Shown piece by piece: positions 47,150 to 55,144 of a DNA stretch of 64,000 nt. The notes below the pieces were generated by a model. The model was not told where the DNA came from. It made no database searches and saw nothing but the letters and a program-made list of their open reading frames with translations. The translations under genes were made by a program, and so were the position numbers. The first letter of the stretch is position 1, and each line of letters begins with the position of its first letter. Source of the DNA: Brevundimonas vitisensis (GTDB lineage: Bacteria; Pseudomonadota; Alphaproteobacteria; Caulobacterales; Caulobacteraceae); the NCBI RefSeq assembly GCF_016656965.1, contig NZ_CP067977.1:2504501-2568500 (forward strand). The letters are read 5' to 3'.

Positions 47150-48757
47150 TCACGACGTCGCCGTCAGAAGCAGCCCCGCCAGCGGCGGCAGCTCCCCTGC
47201 GACAGGCCCGTCCAGATTGACCGCCTCAATCACGCGCCAGCCGTCCGGCTGGGCCCACGCCGTGGCCTCATGGCCCAGATTGAACACCGCCATCAGCCTC
47301 TCGCCCGGGACATCTCGCACGAAGGCCAGCAGTGGATCGGTCGTGTCCAGCAGGGTCATCGATCCGGTCCGCAGCGCCGGGTGGTCCTGACGCAGCCGGA
47401 TCAGGCGGCGCGCCGCATGCAGCATGGAGGCGGCGTCCGCTTCCTGCGCATCGACGGCCAGGGGCAGGTGGCGTGGATCGACGGGCAGCCAGGGTTCGAC
47501 GGCCGAGAAGCCCGCGTTCGGCTGGTCCGCATGCCAGGGCATGGGGGTGCGCGCTCCGTCGCGGCCCAGGGTCTGGGGCCAGTTGGCGATGGCCTCGGGG
47601 TCCTGCAGCCGCTCGAACGGGACATGGGCCTGGGGCAGGCCCAGCTCCTCGCCCTGATAGACGAAGGCGTTGCCGCGCAAGGTCATCAGCAGCAGCATCA
47701 TCATCTCGGCCAGAGCACGGGGGTCGCGACCCTCGGCCCAGCGCGAGACGGCGCGCGGGGCATCGTGGTTCGAGAAGGTCCAGGACGGCCAGCCTTCGCC
47801 CTGGCGGTCCGGCCACATGCCCTCGCCCTGGCGCACCAGATCGGTCAGGAGGCGGGGCGCATACAGATAGAGGAAGCCATAGGCGCTGTGCAGGCGATCA
47901 TCGCCGGCGGTGAACAGCTGCATCTCGCGGTCGGCGTGCTCGCCGCCCACCTCGGCGACGGTGAAGCGGTCGCCATAGCTGTCGGTCACGGCCCGGATCC
48001 GGCTGAGGAAGGCCAGGATGTCGGGGTGGGACTGGTTGTAGATCTTGTCCTGAAAGTCGAAGGGCCGGGTCCGCTTGCCCACGCCGGGGGGCATCGGCGG
48101 ATTGTCCCGCAGCGAAGGGTCGTGGATGGCGAAGTTGATCGCGTCCAGCCGGAAGCCGTCGACACCCCGGTCCAGCCAGAAGCGTGCCGCGTCCAGCAGG
48201 GCGGCCTGAACCTCGGGGTTGCGGACGTTCAGCTGCGGCTGGGACGCCAGGAAGTTGTGCATATAGTACTGGCCGCGACGGGCATCCCAGGTCCAGGCCG
48301 GGCCGCCAAAGACCGACTGCCAGTTCGAGGGCGGCGAGCCGTCCGGCTTGGCGTCGGCCCAGACATACCAGTCGGCGCGCGGCGCGCTTCGGCTCTGGCG
48401 GCTCTCGATGAACCAGGGATGCTCATCGGAGGTGTGGGAATACACCTGATCGATGACGACCCTCAGGCCCAGGGCGTGGGCCCGCGCGATCAGCCGGTCG
48501 AAGTCGTCCAGGGTTCCGAAGATCGGATCGACCCCGCAGTAGTCGGCCACGTCGTAGCCGAAATCCTTCATCGGGGAGGTGAAGAAGGGCGACAGCCAGA
48601 TGCCGTCCACGCCGAGCGAAGCGATGTGATCCAGATGGTCGGTGATGCCCGCCAGGTCGCCGATGCCGTCGCCGTTGGAATCGGCAAAGCTGCGCGGATA
48701 GACCTGATACAGGACCGCACCCTTCCACCAGTCGGCATCAAGGACGGGATCGATCAT
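47150..48757 (-). CDS. Alpha-glucosidase, GH13 (oligo-1,6-glucosidase/maltase subfamily), cytoplasmic
   Basis: A 535-residue enzyme without a signal peptide. GH13 regions are VIDQVYSHTSDEHPWF (region I), DGFRLDAINFA (region II, nucleophile Asp), FTVAEVGG (region III, acid Glu) and FSNHDAPR (region IV, Asp). The N-terminal WWKGAVLYQVYPRSFADSNGDGIGDLAGI is typical of maltase/isomaltase-type glucosidases. It would cleave imported maltose and short maltodextrins to glucose. I chose ATG 48757; an in-frame TTG at 48796 overlapping the upstream stop would add 13 residues. The open frame continuing far upstream is antisense-frame noise over the amylase gene. It is in an operon with the upstream GH13 enzyme. 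Confidence 0.93.
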   Translation of the reverse strand: MIDPVLDADWWKGAVLYQVYPRSFADSNGDGIGDLAGITDHLDHIASLGVDGIWLSPFFTSPMKDFGYDVADYCGVDPIFGTLDDFDRLIARAHALGLRVVIDQVYSHTSDEHPWFIESRQSRSAPRADWYVWADAKPDGSPPSNWQSVFGGPAWTWDARRGQYYMHNFLASQPQLNVRNPEVQAALLDAARFWLDRGVDGFRLDAINFAIHDPSLRDNPPMPPGVGKRTRPFDFQDKIYNQSHPDILAFLSRIRAVTDSYGDRFTVAEVGGEHADREMQLFTAGDDRLHSAYGFLYLYAPRLLTDLVRQGEGMWPDRQGEGWPSWTFSNHDAPRAVSRWAEGRDPRALAEMMMLLLMTLRGNAFVYQGEELGLPQAHVPFERLQDPEAIANWPQTLGRDGARTPMPWHADQPNAGFSAVEPWLPVDPRHLPLAVDAQEADAASMLHAARRLIRLRQDHPALRTGSMTLLDTTDPLLAFVRDVPGERLMAVFNLGHEATAWAQPDGWRVIEAVNLDGPVAGELPPLAGLLLTATS

Positions 48758-48792
48758 GGCTTCGACCGCAATGGGGGCCAGGGTCTGGACGT

Positions 48793-50517
48793 TCAACGCG
48801 CACCTTCCGCAACACAGATCATGTAGTCGAGCGGCGGCACCGTCACGGTGACCACGCCCGGTCGGCTGGCCTGCGTCGGACAGGATCCGTGCACGCCCCG
48901 CCAATCGCGCGAGCCCGACTCTACCACGAGGTTGGCGGTGATCGGTACGCTTCCGGTATTGAACACCACCAGGGTTTCGCCCGGCTGTCCGGGGATCAAG
49001 CGCGAGATGGCCAGCAGGCCGGGATCCTGATCGGCACGGCGGATCAGGCTGTCGCCGCGGCGCAGACGTTCGTCGCCAGCCCGAATGCGGGCCAGGGCGG
49101 CAATGCGGCCATAGAGAGTGGCCTCGGTATCGAACGCTTCGTCTGCGCTGCCGATACGGCGGTCGTCCGCATAGTCGGGGACACGGGTCTCGAACATGTC
49201 CTGACGCGAGGCCTTGTCGTCGCCGTCGCCGGTGAAGCCCTGCTCGTCGCCGTAATAGATGACCGGCGGACCCCGGCCGGTCAGCAGCAGGGCATGGGCG
49301 AGGGTCGTGCGGGCCAGAAGCTCCTCGTCGCCGATGTCGGGTCGGGCATTCAGGATCAACCGTCCGATCCGGCCCATGTCGTGGTTGCCGTTGAAGGTCG
49401 GCAGGCGAAGGGCGGTAGCGGGTCCACCGGCGTATACGGCGTCGGCGGCGAGCACAGCCTCCAACCGATCCGGCCCCTCGGTCCCGGCGATCATGTCCTG
49501 GATCGCCCGCTGAACGGCGAAGTCGAGAACGGTCGGCAGGCGATCGACGTGGGTGTGCCGCGCCAGCTGCGCCGGGTCGAAACTGTAGACCTCGCCAAAG
49601 ATATGGAAGTTCGGGATCCCGCGTGCCCGGGCTCTTTCCATCATGGCCGGGACGAAGGCCTGCCAGAACTCCGGGTTCACATGTTTGGCCGTGTCGATCC
49701 GATAGCCGTCGATGCCATAGTCGTCGATCCACGCCCCATAGACGTCGATGAACCCCTGGATCACCACGGGGTCCTCGGTCGCCACGTCGTCCAGGCCGGC
49801 AAAGTCGCCGTCCAGCGCGCTTTCGCCATACCAATCGCTGTTGCCGCGATTGTGGTAGCGGGCCGGATCGTTAAGCCAGGCTGGCACCTTGATGTCCGCC
49901 TCACCTGCCGAGACATAGGCCGTATAGGCGGGGTCGGCATGATCGGCGCGGCTGCGATAGGCACATGTGAAACCGGGGCATTCCCGATAGCGGATCACAT
50001 CGGCCGTGTGGTTGATGACGATGTCGATATAGACCTTGATGCCCCGCGCATGGGCCGCTTCGACCAGGGCGCGGAAATCGTCATTGGTCCCGAAATGCGG
50101 GTCGACCCGCGTGAAGTCGGTGATCCAATAGCCGTGATAGGCCGCGCTCTCATGCCCAGGCGGGCCCTGCACCGGCTTGTTGGCGAAGATCGGCGCGATC
50201 CACAGAGCCGTGACACCCAGCCCCTGGATATAGTCCAGCCCCTCGATCAGCCCTTTCAGGTCGCCGCCGTGATAGAAGCCGCGGTCGGTGGGATCATAGC
50301 CCGTCGCCAGCCGATCGCCCGCCAGTCCGCCTCGGTCGTTGGCTGAATCCCCGTTTCGGAAGCGGTCGGGCAGAACGAAATAGATCACCTCGTCCTCTGG
50401 CGGACGCTGACGAAAGTCAGCGCTCTGCTGGACCTGGGCCTGAGCTGGCGTGCCCGTGGCGAGGGTAAGGGCCAGGCCCAAACCTGCCCATGCCGTGGCT
50501 GTCCTGATCCAGGCCAT
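48793..50517 (-). CDS. Exported GH13 alpha-amylase-family enzyme (cyclomaltodextrinase/amylase-like)
   Basis: A 574-residue enzyme with a signal peptide (MAWIRTATAWAGLGLALTLATGTPAQAQ). GH13 motifs are VYIDIVINHTADV (region I), DGYRIDTAKH (II, nucleophile Asp), FHIFGEVY (III, acid Glu) and FNGNHDMGR (IV). The N-terminal EDEVIYFVLPDRFRNGD and YHGGDLKGLIEGLDYIQGLG are shared with secreted alpha-amylases of gammaproteobacteria and Caulobacter. It probably depolymerises starch or maltodextrins in the periplasm or outside. I chose ATG 50517, with AGGGA about 9 bases upstream; ATG 50523 is possible. It is divergent from the TonB receptor across 289 bases holding paired TTTGCA repeats. The downstream GH13 glucosidase follows within 36 bases. 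Confidence 0.92.
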   Translation of the reverse strand: MAWIRTATAWAGLGLALTLATGTPAQAQVQQSADFRQRPPEDEVIYFVLPDRFRNGDSANDRGGLAGDRLATGYDPTDRGFYHGGDLKGLIEGLDYIQGLGVTALWIAPIFANKPVQGPPGHESAAYHGYWITDFTRVDPHFGTNDDFRALVEAAHARGIKVYIDIVINHTADVIRYRECPGFTCAYRSRADHADPAYTAYVSAGEADIKVPAWLNDPARYHNRGNSDWYGESALDGDFAGLDDVATEDPVVIQGFIDVYGAWIDDYGIDGYRIDTAKHVNPEFWQAFVPAMMERARARGIPNFHIFGEVYSFDPAQLARHTHVDRLPTVLDFAVQRAIQDMIAGTEGPDRLEAVLAADAVYAGGPATALRLPTFNGNHDMGRIGRLILNARPDIGDEELLARTTLAHALLLTGRGPPVIYYGDEQGFTGDGDDKASRQDMFETRVPDYADDRRIGSADEAFDTEATLYGRIAALARIRAGDERLRRGDSLIRRADQDPGLLAISRLIPGQPGETLVVFNTGSVPITANLVVESGSRDWRGVHGSCPTQASRPGVVTVTVPPLDYMICVAEGAR

Positions 50518-50566
50518 ATGCATCCATCCCTGTGGCGTCCAAACAGATGCGTGCCTGTCGGATCGA

Positions 50567-50582
50567 TTTGCAAGTTTTTGCA
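50567..50582. promoter_or_regulatory. TTTGCA direct repeat (10-bp period), amylase-proximal copy
   Basis: TTTGCA at 50567-50572 is repeated at 50577-50582, exactly one helical turn apart, 50-65 bases upstream of the amylase start. A TTTGC-N5-TTTGC pair of the same period lies at the receptor side (50743-50757). Candidate activator or repressor site. Confidence 0.45.
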
Positions 50583-50739
50583 GTCAAACTGAGCACTGTC
50601 AACCGTCCGGATTATGCCATGATTGCCTGACTGCAAGCGCCGCAGGCCTATGTTGCGGCGCGTCATTGCGGCGTTTTGTCCGCCTTATTTCAGCCGCCTC
50701 GCTTCAGCCCCATGCATTAAGGAGTTGCAACAGTCGAAG

Positions 50740-50757
50740 AAGTTTGCATAAGTTTGC
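50740..50757. promoter_or_regulatory. AAGTTTGC direct repeat (10-bp period), receptor-proximal copy
   Basis: AAGTTTGC occurs at 50740-50747 and again at 50750-50757, 50-67 bases upstream of the TonB receptor ATG. The spacing and TTTGC core match the pair at 50567-50582, which suggests one regulator binding both ends of the divergent promoter. Confidence 0.45.
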
Positions 50758-50806
50758 GACGGCATCGGATCGCTTCGACAGAAAGCGACGGCCCAGGGAG
50801 GACGAG

Positions 50807-53602
50807 ATGAGACAATCCATGGCTTCGGCCAACACACTGACGCGTCGTGCGCGCCTGATGACGGGCGGCGCCGCTTGCGCCGTGCTGATGCTGGCATTTG
50901 CAGGCGGAGCCCACGCTCAGACGGCGGAAGAGCCGGAGCCCGAGGCGACCGAGGTCGACGAACTGATCGTGACCGGCATTCGCGCCTCGCTGGAAAACTC
51001 CATCGCGGCCAAGCGCGACAACACCTCCATCGTCGAGGTCATCACCGCCGAGGACATCGGCAAGCTGCCGGACGTGTCCATCGCCGAGTCTCTAGCGCGA
51101 CTGCCGGGCCTGGCGTCGCAACGCCTGGACGGCCGCAGCCAGGTGGTCAGTGTCCGGGGCCTGGGTCCCGACTTCACCACGGCTCTGCTGAACGGTCGCG
51201 AGCAGGTGTCCAGCGGCGATAACCGCGGCGTCGAATTCGACCAGTATCCGTCCGAGCTGCTGAGCGGCGTGGTCGTTTACAAGACCCCCGACGCCACCCT
51301 GACGGGCCAGGGTCTGGCGGGCACCGTCGACCTGCAGACCGTGCGTCCGCTGGCCTATGGGCGTCGTGCCCTGGCGATGAACTATCGCTGGGAAGTCAAC
51401 GACAAGGGCGCTCTGAACGCCGGGTCCGAGGACACGGGCGAACGCTACAGCATTTCCTATATCGACCAGTTCGCAGACGGCACGATCGGTCTGGCGCTGG
51501 GTTATGCCCACACCGGATCGCCGTATCAGGCCACCCAATTCCGCGCCTGGGGCCCTCCCTATCCGAATGCTGCCGACGGCAATCTGGTGCTGGGCGGCGC
51601 CGAGTTCCGGGTGATGTCCGGCGACCTGCAGCGCGATGCCTTCATGGGCGTGCTGGAGTTCCGGCCGAACGACCGCAGCCGCACGGTCATCGATGCCTAT
51701 CACTCGACCTTCGACAACACCCAGCTTCTGCGCGGGCTCGAGGCTCCGCTGTGGTGGGGTGGCAGCGCCGGCACCTGCCCTGGGCCCGTCGCGACCTGCC
51801 GTCCCGGCCCGCAGCTGCAGCCCGGCTATACGGTTGAGGACGGCCTAATCACCCAGGGGGCCTTCAGCAATGTGAAGGCCATCGTCCAGAACTATGAGTT
51901 CGCGTTCGACGCCGAGATCAACGCCCTGGGCTTCAACACCCAGTACGATCTCAGCGATACGATGACGCTGGAAGCCGACCTCAGCTGGTCGCACGCCGAG
52001 CGTAATTTCGACCGCTATGAAACCCTGGCCGGCACGGGCCGCAACATCGACGGCGCCCTCGACACCCTGGGCTTCGACCTGCGTCCCGGCGAGTTCCCGC
52101 GTTTCACCACGGCGCTGGACTATTCGGACCCGAACCTGATCCGCCTGACCAGCCCTCAGGGCTGGGGCGGCACCCTGGCTCCCAATGGTCAGGACGGGTA
52201 TCTGAACAGCCCCTCGACCGAAGATGAGCTGATCGCGGCGCGCTTCTCGATCGACGCCGACATCGACTACGGCATCTTCAGCGGCATCGAGGGCGGGCTG
52301 TATCTGAGCGAGCGCGAGAAATCGCTGACCAATGAGCAGTATTATCTGATCCTGGCCGCCTCGCCGGGCAGTGTGCGCGTGCCGGATGAGTTCCTGCTGG
52401 AGCCGACGTCGCTGGATTTCGTCGGCATCGACGGCGGCATCCTGAGCTATGACGTCAGCGGTCTGGTCAACAGCGGCATCTACAACCGCGTTGCCAACGA
52501 TGACGCCGGCGTCGTGGCCGGTAGCTGGTCGGTGAACGAGAAGGTCGCCACGGCCTTCGTCAAGGCCGACATCGACACCCAGTGGGGCGCTGTGCCCGTC
52601 ACCGGCAACGTCGGCTTCCAGGTGGTCTATACCGACCAGTCCTCGGACGGTTTTGCGGCCACGGGCGGTAACGGCACCGGCCTGGTGACCCCGATTACGG
52701 GCGGGGACAGCTATGTCGAGATCTATCCGTCGTCGAACCTGATCTTCGAAGTGGCCGACAGCCAGTACATCCGTCTGGCGGCGTCGCGCACCTTTGCCCG
52801 GCCGCGCATGGACCAGATGCGTGCGTCCAAGACCTACAACTTCAACAATGCCAACAACGTCGTCGGGGCGCCGAACTCGCCCTGGAGCGGTGGCGGCGGC
52901 AACCCCGAGCTGCGGCCCTGGATCGCCAATGTGTTCGACGTCTCGTACGAGCGCTATTTCGGACGTGCGGCCTATTTCTCGATCGCGGCCTTCTACAAGG
53001 ATCTGGACACCTATGTGTTCGATCAGAGCGTGCCGTTCGACTTCACCGGCTTCCCGACGGGCGGCCCGGTGGCGGTCACCAACGACGGTCTGGTCACCTC
53101 GCCCCAGAACGGCAACGGCGGCTCCATCCAGGGCGTCGAGTTCTCGGTCTCGACCCCGTTCGACCTGATCCATCCGGCTCTCGACGGGTTCGGCGGCATC
53201 TTCTCGATCTCTTCGACCGAGAGCGACATCGAGCCCAACCCGGGCAATCCGTCCGAGCCCATTCCGGGCCTGTCGGAAACGGTGGCCAACCTGACCCTCT
53301 ATTACGAGAAGGACGGGTTCCAGGCGCGCGTCAGCAACCGCTATCGCTCCGACTTCGTCGGCGAAGTGGCGGTGTTCGGTGGCCAGCGCGGCTTCCAGAA
53401 CGTGGTCGAGGAATCGATCATCGACGCCCAGATCGGCTATCAGTTCCAGTCCGGTCCTCTGGAAGGCCTGTCCGTCCTGGCTCAGGTCAACAACCTGACC
53501 GACGAGCCGTTCACCAACAATGTGAACGGGGATGAGCGCCAGACCATCATCTACCAGGAATATGGCCGGACTTTCCTGTTCGGCGTGAACTTCCGCTACT
53601 GA
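50807..53602 (+). CDS. TonB-dependent receptor for maltodextrins (MalA-like)
   Basis: A 931-residue outer-membrane receptor. The signal peptide ends GGAHAQ, followed by an acidic linker and the TonB-box-like VDELIVTGIRASLENSIAAKRD, a signature of Caulobacter and Xanthomonas carbohydrate receptors. The plug (about 60-180) contains SIAESLARLPGLASQRLDGRSQVVSVRGLGPDF and the barrel ends NFRY (terminal aromatic). It would import maltodextrins across the outer membrane with energy from TonB-ExbBD, as MalA does in C. crescentus. GGGAGGACGAG precedes the ATG at 50807. The context of GH13, GH15 and GH97 enzymes and a LacI regulator supports the substrate. It is followed by a good terminator at 53651. 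Confidence 0.93.
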   Translation: MRQSMASANTLTRRARLMTGGAACAVLMLAFAGGAHAQTAEEPEPEATEVDELIVTGIRASLENSIAAKRDNTSIVEVITAEDIGKLPDVSIAESLARLPGLASQRLDGRSQVVSVRGLGPDFTTALLNGREQVSSGDNRGVEFDQYPSELLSGVVVYKTPDATLTGQGLAGTVDLQTVRPLAYGRRALAMNYRWEVNDKGALNAGSEDTGERYSISYIDQFADGTIGLALGYAHTGSPYQATQFRAWGPPYPNAADGNLVLGGAEFRVMSGDLQRDAFMGVLEFRPNDRSRTVIDAYHSTFDNTQLLRGLEAPLWWGGSAGTCPGPVATCRPGPQLQPGYTVEDGLITQGAFSNVKAIVQNYEFAFDAEINALGFNTQYDLSDTMTLEADLSWSHAERNFDRYETLAGTGRNIDGALDTLGFDLRPGEFPRFTTALDYSDPNLIRLTSPQGWGGTLAPNGQDGYLNSPSTEDELIAARFSIDADIDYGIFSGIEGGLYLSEREKSLTNEQYYLILAASPGSVRVPDEFLLEPTSLDFVGIDGGILSYDVSGLVNSGIYNRVANDDAGVVAGSWSVNEKVATAFVKADIDTQWGAVPVTGNVGFQVVYTDQSSDGFAATGGNGTGLVTPITGGDSYVEIYPSSNLIFEVADSQYIRLAASRTFARPRMDQMRASKTYNFNNANNVVGAPNSPWSGGGGNPELRPWIANVFDVSYERYFGRAAYFSIAAFYKDLDTYVFDQSVPFDFTGFPTGGPVAVTNDGLVTSPQNGNGGSIQGVEFSVSTPFDLIHPALDGFGGIFSISSTESDIEPNPGNPSEPIPGLSETVANLTLYYEKDGFQARVSNRYRSDFVGEVAVFGGQRGFQNVVEESIIDAQIGYQFQSGPLEGLSVLAQVNNLTDEPFTNNVNGDERQTIIYQEYGRTFLFGVNFRY

Positions 53603-53650
53603 TCTCCTGAAGAAGCGGCCCGCCGTCCCCCGGCGTGGCCCTTCGACTTC

Positions 53651-53692
53651 GGCCGGACAGGTGCCTTATGGCCCCCGTCCGGCCACTTTTCG
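53651..53692 (+). terminator. Intrinsic terminator of the maltodextrin receptor gene
   Basis: GGCCGGAC / GTCCGGCC stem (8 bp) with an 18-base loop, followed by ACTTTTCGTT. It lies about 50 bases after the receptor stop. Confidence 0.75.
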
Positions 53693-53798
53693 TTACGGCC
53701 ATCGAAAATAGGCTTTACGCGCATGGATTTGCCGTGGAACCAAGGCCGACCAGAGTTCGCGCGCCAAAAGAGTGCAGCGTTCCGTTTCGGGGAGCCAA

Positions 53799-55106
53799 AT
53801 GAGTCAGACCACGCCAACGCCGCCGCAGGCGGCGCCTGTCAAAGGCACGGGCCTTGCCTTCGCCTATGTCACCACCCTGTTCTTTGCCTGGGGTTTCGTC
53901 ACCTCGCTGATCGGGCCGCTGATTGCCGCCGTCCGCCGGGTGTTCGAGCTCAGCTATGCCGAAGCGACCCTGACCACCTTCGCTTGGTTCATCGCCTATG
54001 GCATCGCTTCGATCCCGGCCGCGGCCATCCTGGGTCGTCTGGGCTATAGCCGCGCCATCATCGTGGCCCTGGTGACCATGGTGCTGGGCTGTCTGATCGT
54101 GCCGATCGCCACCATCGTCGACTGGTATCCCGGCGTGCTGATCGCCCTGTTCGTGATCGCCTCGGGCGTGACCCTGCTGCAGGTCGGGGCCAACCCGCTG
54201 GTCGCGGCGCTCGGCTCGGCCAAGAGCTCGCACGCCCGCCTGAACTTCTCGCAGTTCTTCAACTCGCTCGGCACCACCCTGGGCCCGTTGATCGCCGCGC
54301 CGATCCTGCTGACCGGTGGCGTGTTCGCGGCCGACGCCGTGATTTCTGATCCCGCCACGCGGGCAGAATCCCTGCGCAGCATCGACATGGCCTTCCTGGC
54401 CGTGGGCGTGTTCTTCGCCGTCGTCGCGGGCTTCATCTTCACCGCGCGCAAGACCATCAACAACGCTGCCCCCGTGCCGACTGCCGAAGACCGGATGTCG
54501 CCCCTGGTGGCGCTGAAGTCGCCCTGGGCCGTGTTCGGGGCCCTGGCGATCTTCTTCTACGTCGGATCGGAAGTGACGATCGGTGATCTGCTGACCAACT
54601 TCCTGCACAGCCCCGAAATCCTGAACGTGCCGCTGGCCACCGCCGGCAGCATGGTCGCCTATTACTGGGGCGGGGCCATGGTGGGCCGTCTGGTCGGCGG
54701 TCTGTTGATGCTGACCTCGATCCGCGCCAGCACCATCCTGATCGTCAATACGGCGGTCGCCGCGACCCTCTGCCTGGTCGTCACCCAGACGACGGGACCG
54801 ACCGCCGCCTATGCGGCCATCGCGATCGGCTTCTTCAACTCGATCATGTTCCCGACCATCTTCACCCTGACGCTGGAGCGGTCGACCGCGCCGATCCCGG
54901 CGACGTCGGGTCTGCTGGTCTTCGGCATCATCGGCGGGGCCATCCTGCCGCCGATCGCAGGCCATATCGCCGATACCTCGCCCACGCTGAACCCGGTCTT
55001 CTTCGTGCCGCTGGCCGGCTATTTGATCCTGGTCGTGTTCGCCTTCTTCGCTTCGCGGGCCAAGGTGCGCGGCGACGTCGTGGTGGGTACGCCCGGCGGC
55101 CACTGA
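53799..55106 (+). CDS. MFS hexose permease, FucP/GluP-type (FHS family)
   Basis: A 435-residue inner-membrane transporter with 12 helices. Markers of the fucose/glucose/galactose-proton symporter family are FFAWGFVTSLIGPLIAAVRRVFEL near the N-terminus, LQVGANPLVAALGSAKSSHARLNFSQFFNSLGTTLGP in the middle and the AYYWGGAMVGRLVGG block. It probably takes up glucose released by the periplasmic glucosidase and glucoamylase. GGGGAG precedes ATG 53799. It follows the receptor gene after a terminator, so it may have its own promoter in the 196-base gap. It is convergent with the halogenase gene, 38 bases apart. Confidence 0.92.
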   Translation: MSQTTPTPPQAAPVKGTGLAFAYVTTLFFAWGFVTSLIGPLIAAVRRVFELSYAEATLTTFAWFIAYGIASIPAAAILGRLGYSRAIIVALVTMVLGCLIVPIATIVDWYPGVLIALFVIASGVTLLQVGANPLVAALGSAKSSHARLNFSQFFNSLGTTLGPLIAAPILLTGGVFAADAVISDPATRAESLRSIDMAFLAVGVFFAVVAGFIFTARKTINNAAPVPTAEDRMSPLVALKSPWAVFGALAIFFYVGSEVTIGDLLTNFLHSPEILNVPLATAGSMVAYYWGGAMVGRLVGGLLMLTSIRASTILIVNTAVAATLCLVVTQTTGPTAAYAAIAIGFFNSIMFPTIFTLTLERSTAPIPATSGLLVFGIIGGAILPPIAGHIADTSPTLNPVFFVPLAGYLILVVFAFFASRAKVRGDVVVGTPGGH

Positions 55107-55144
55107 CCTTTAGGGGTCGACGGAAATCCTGCGGCGGCGGTCGA

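Noticed and set aside
48758..49834. An N-terminal extension fusing about 360 residues to the GH13 alpha-glucosidase
   Set aside because: The extension lies in an alternative reading frame on the same strand as the amylase gene and encodes low-complexity Arg/Gly/Pro sequence. The conserved GH13 N-terminus starts at the ATG at 48757.
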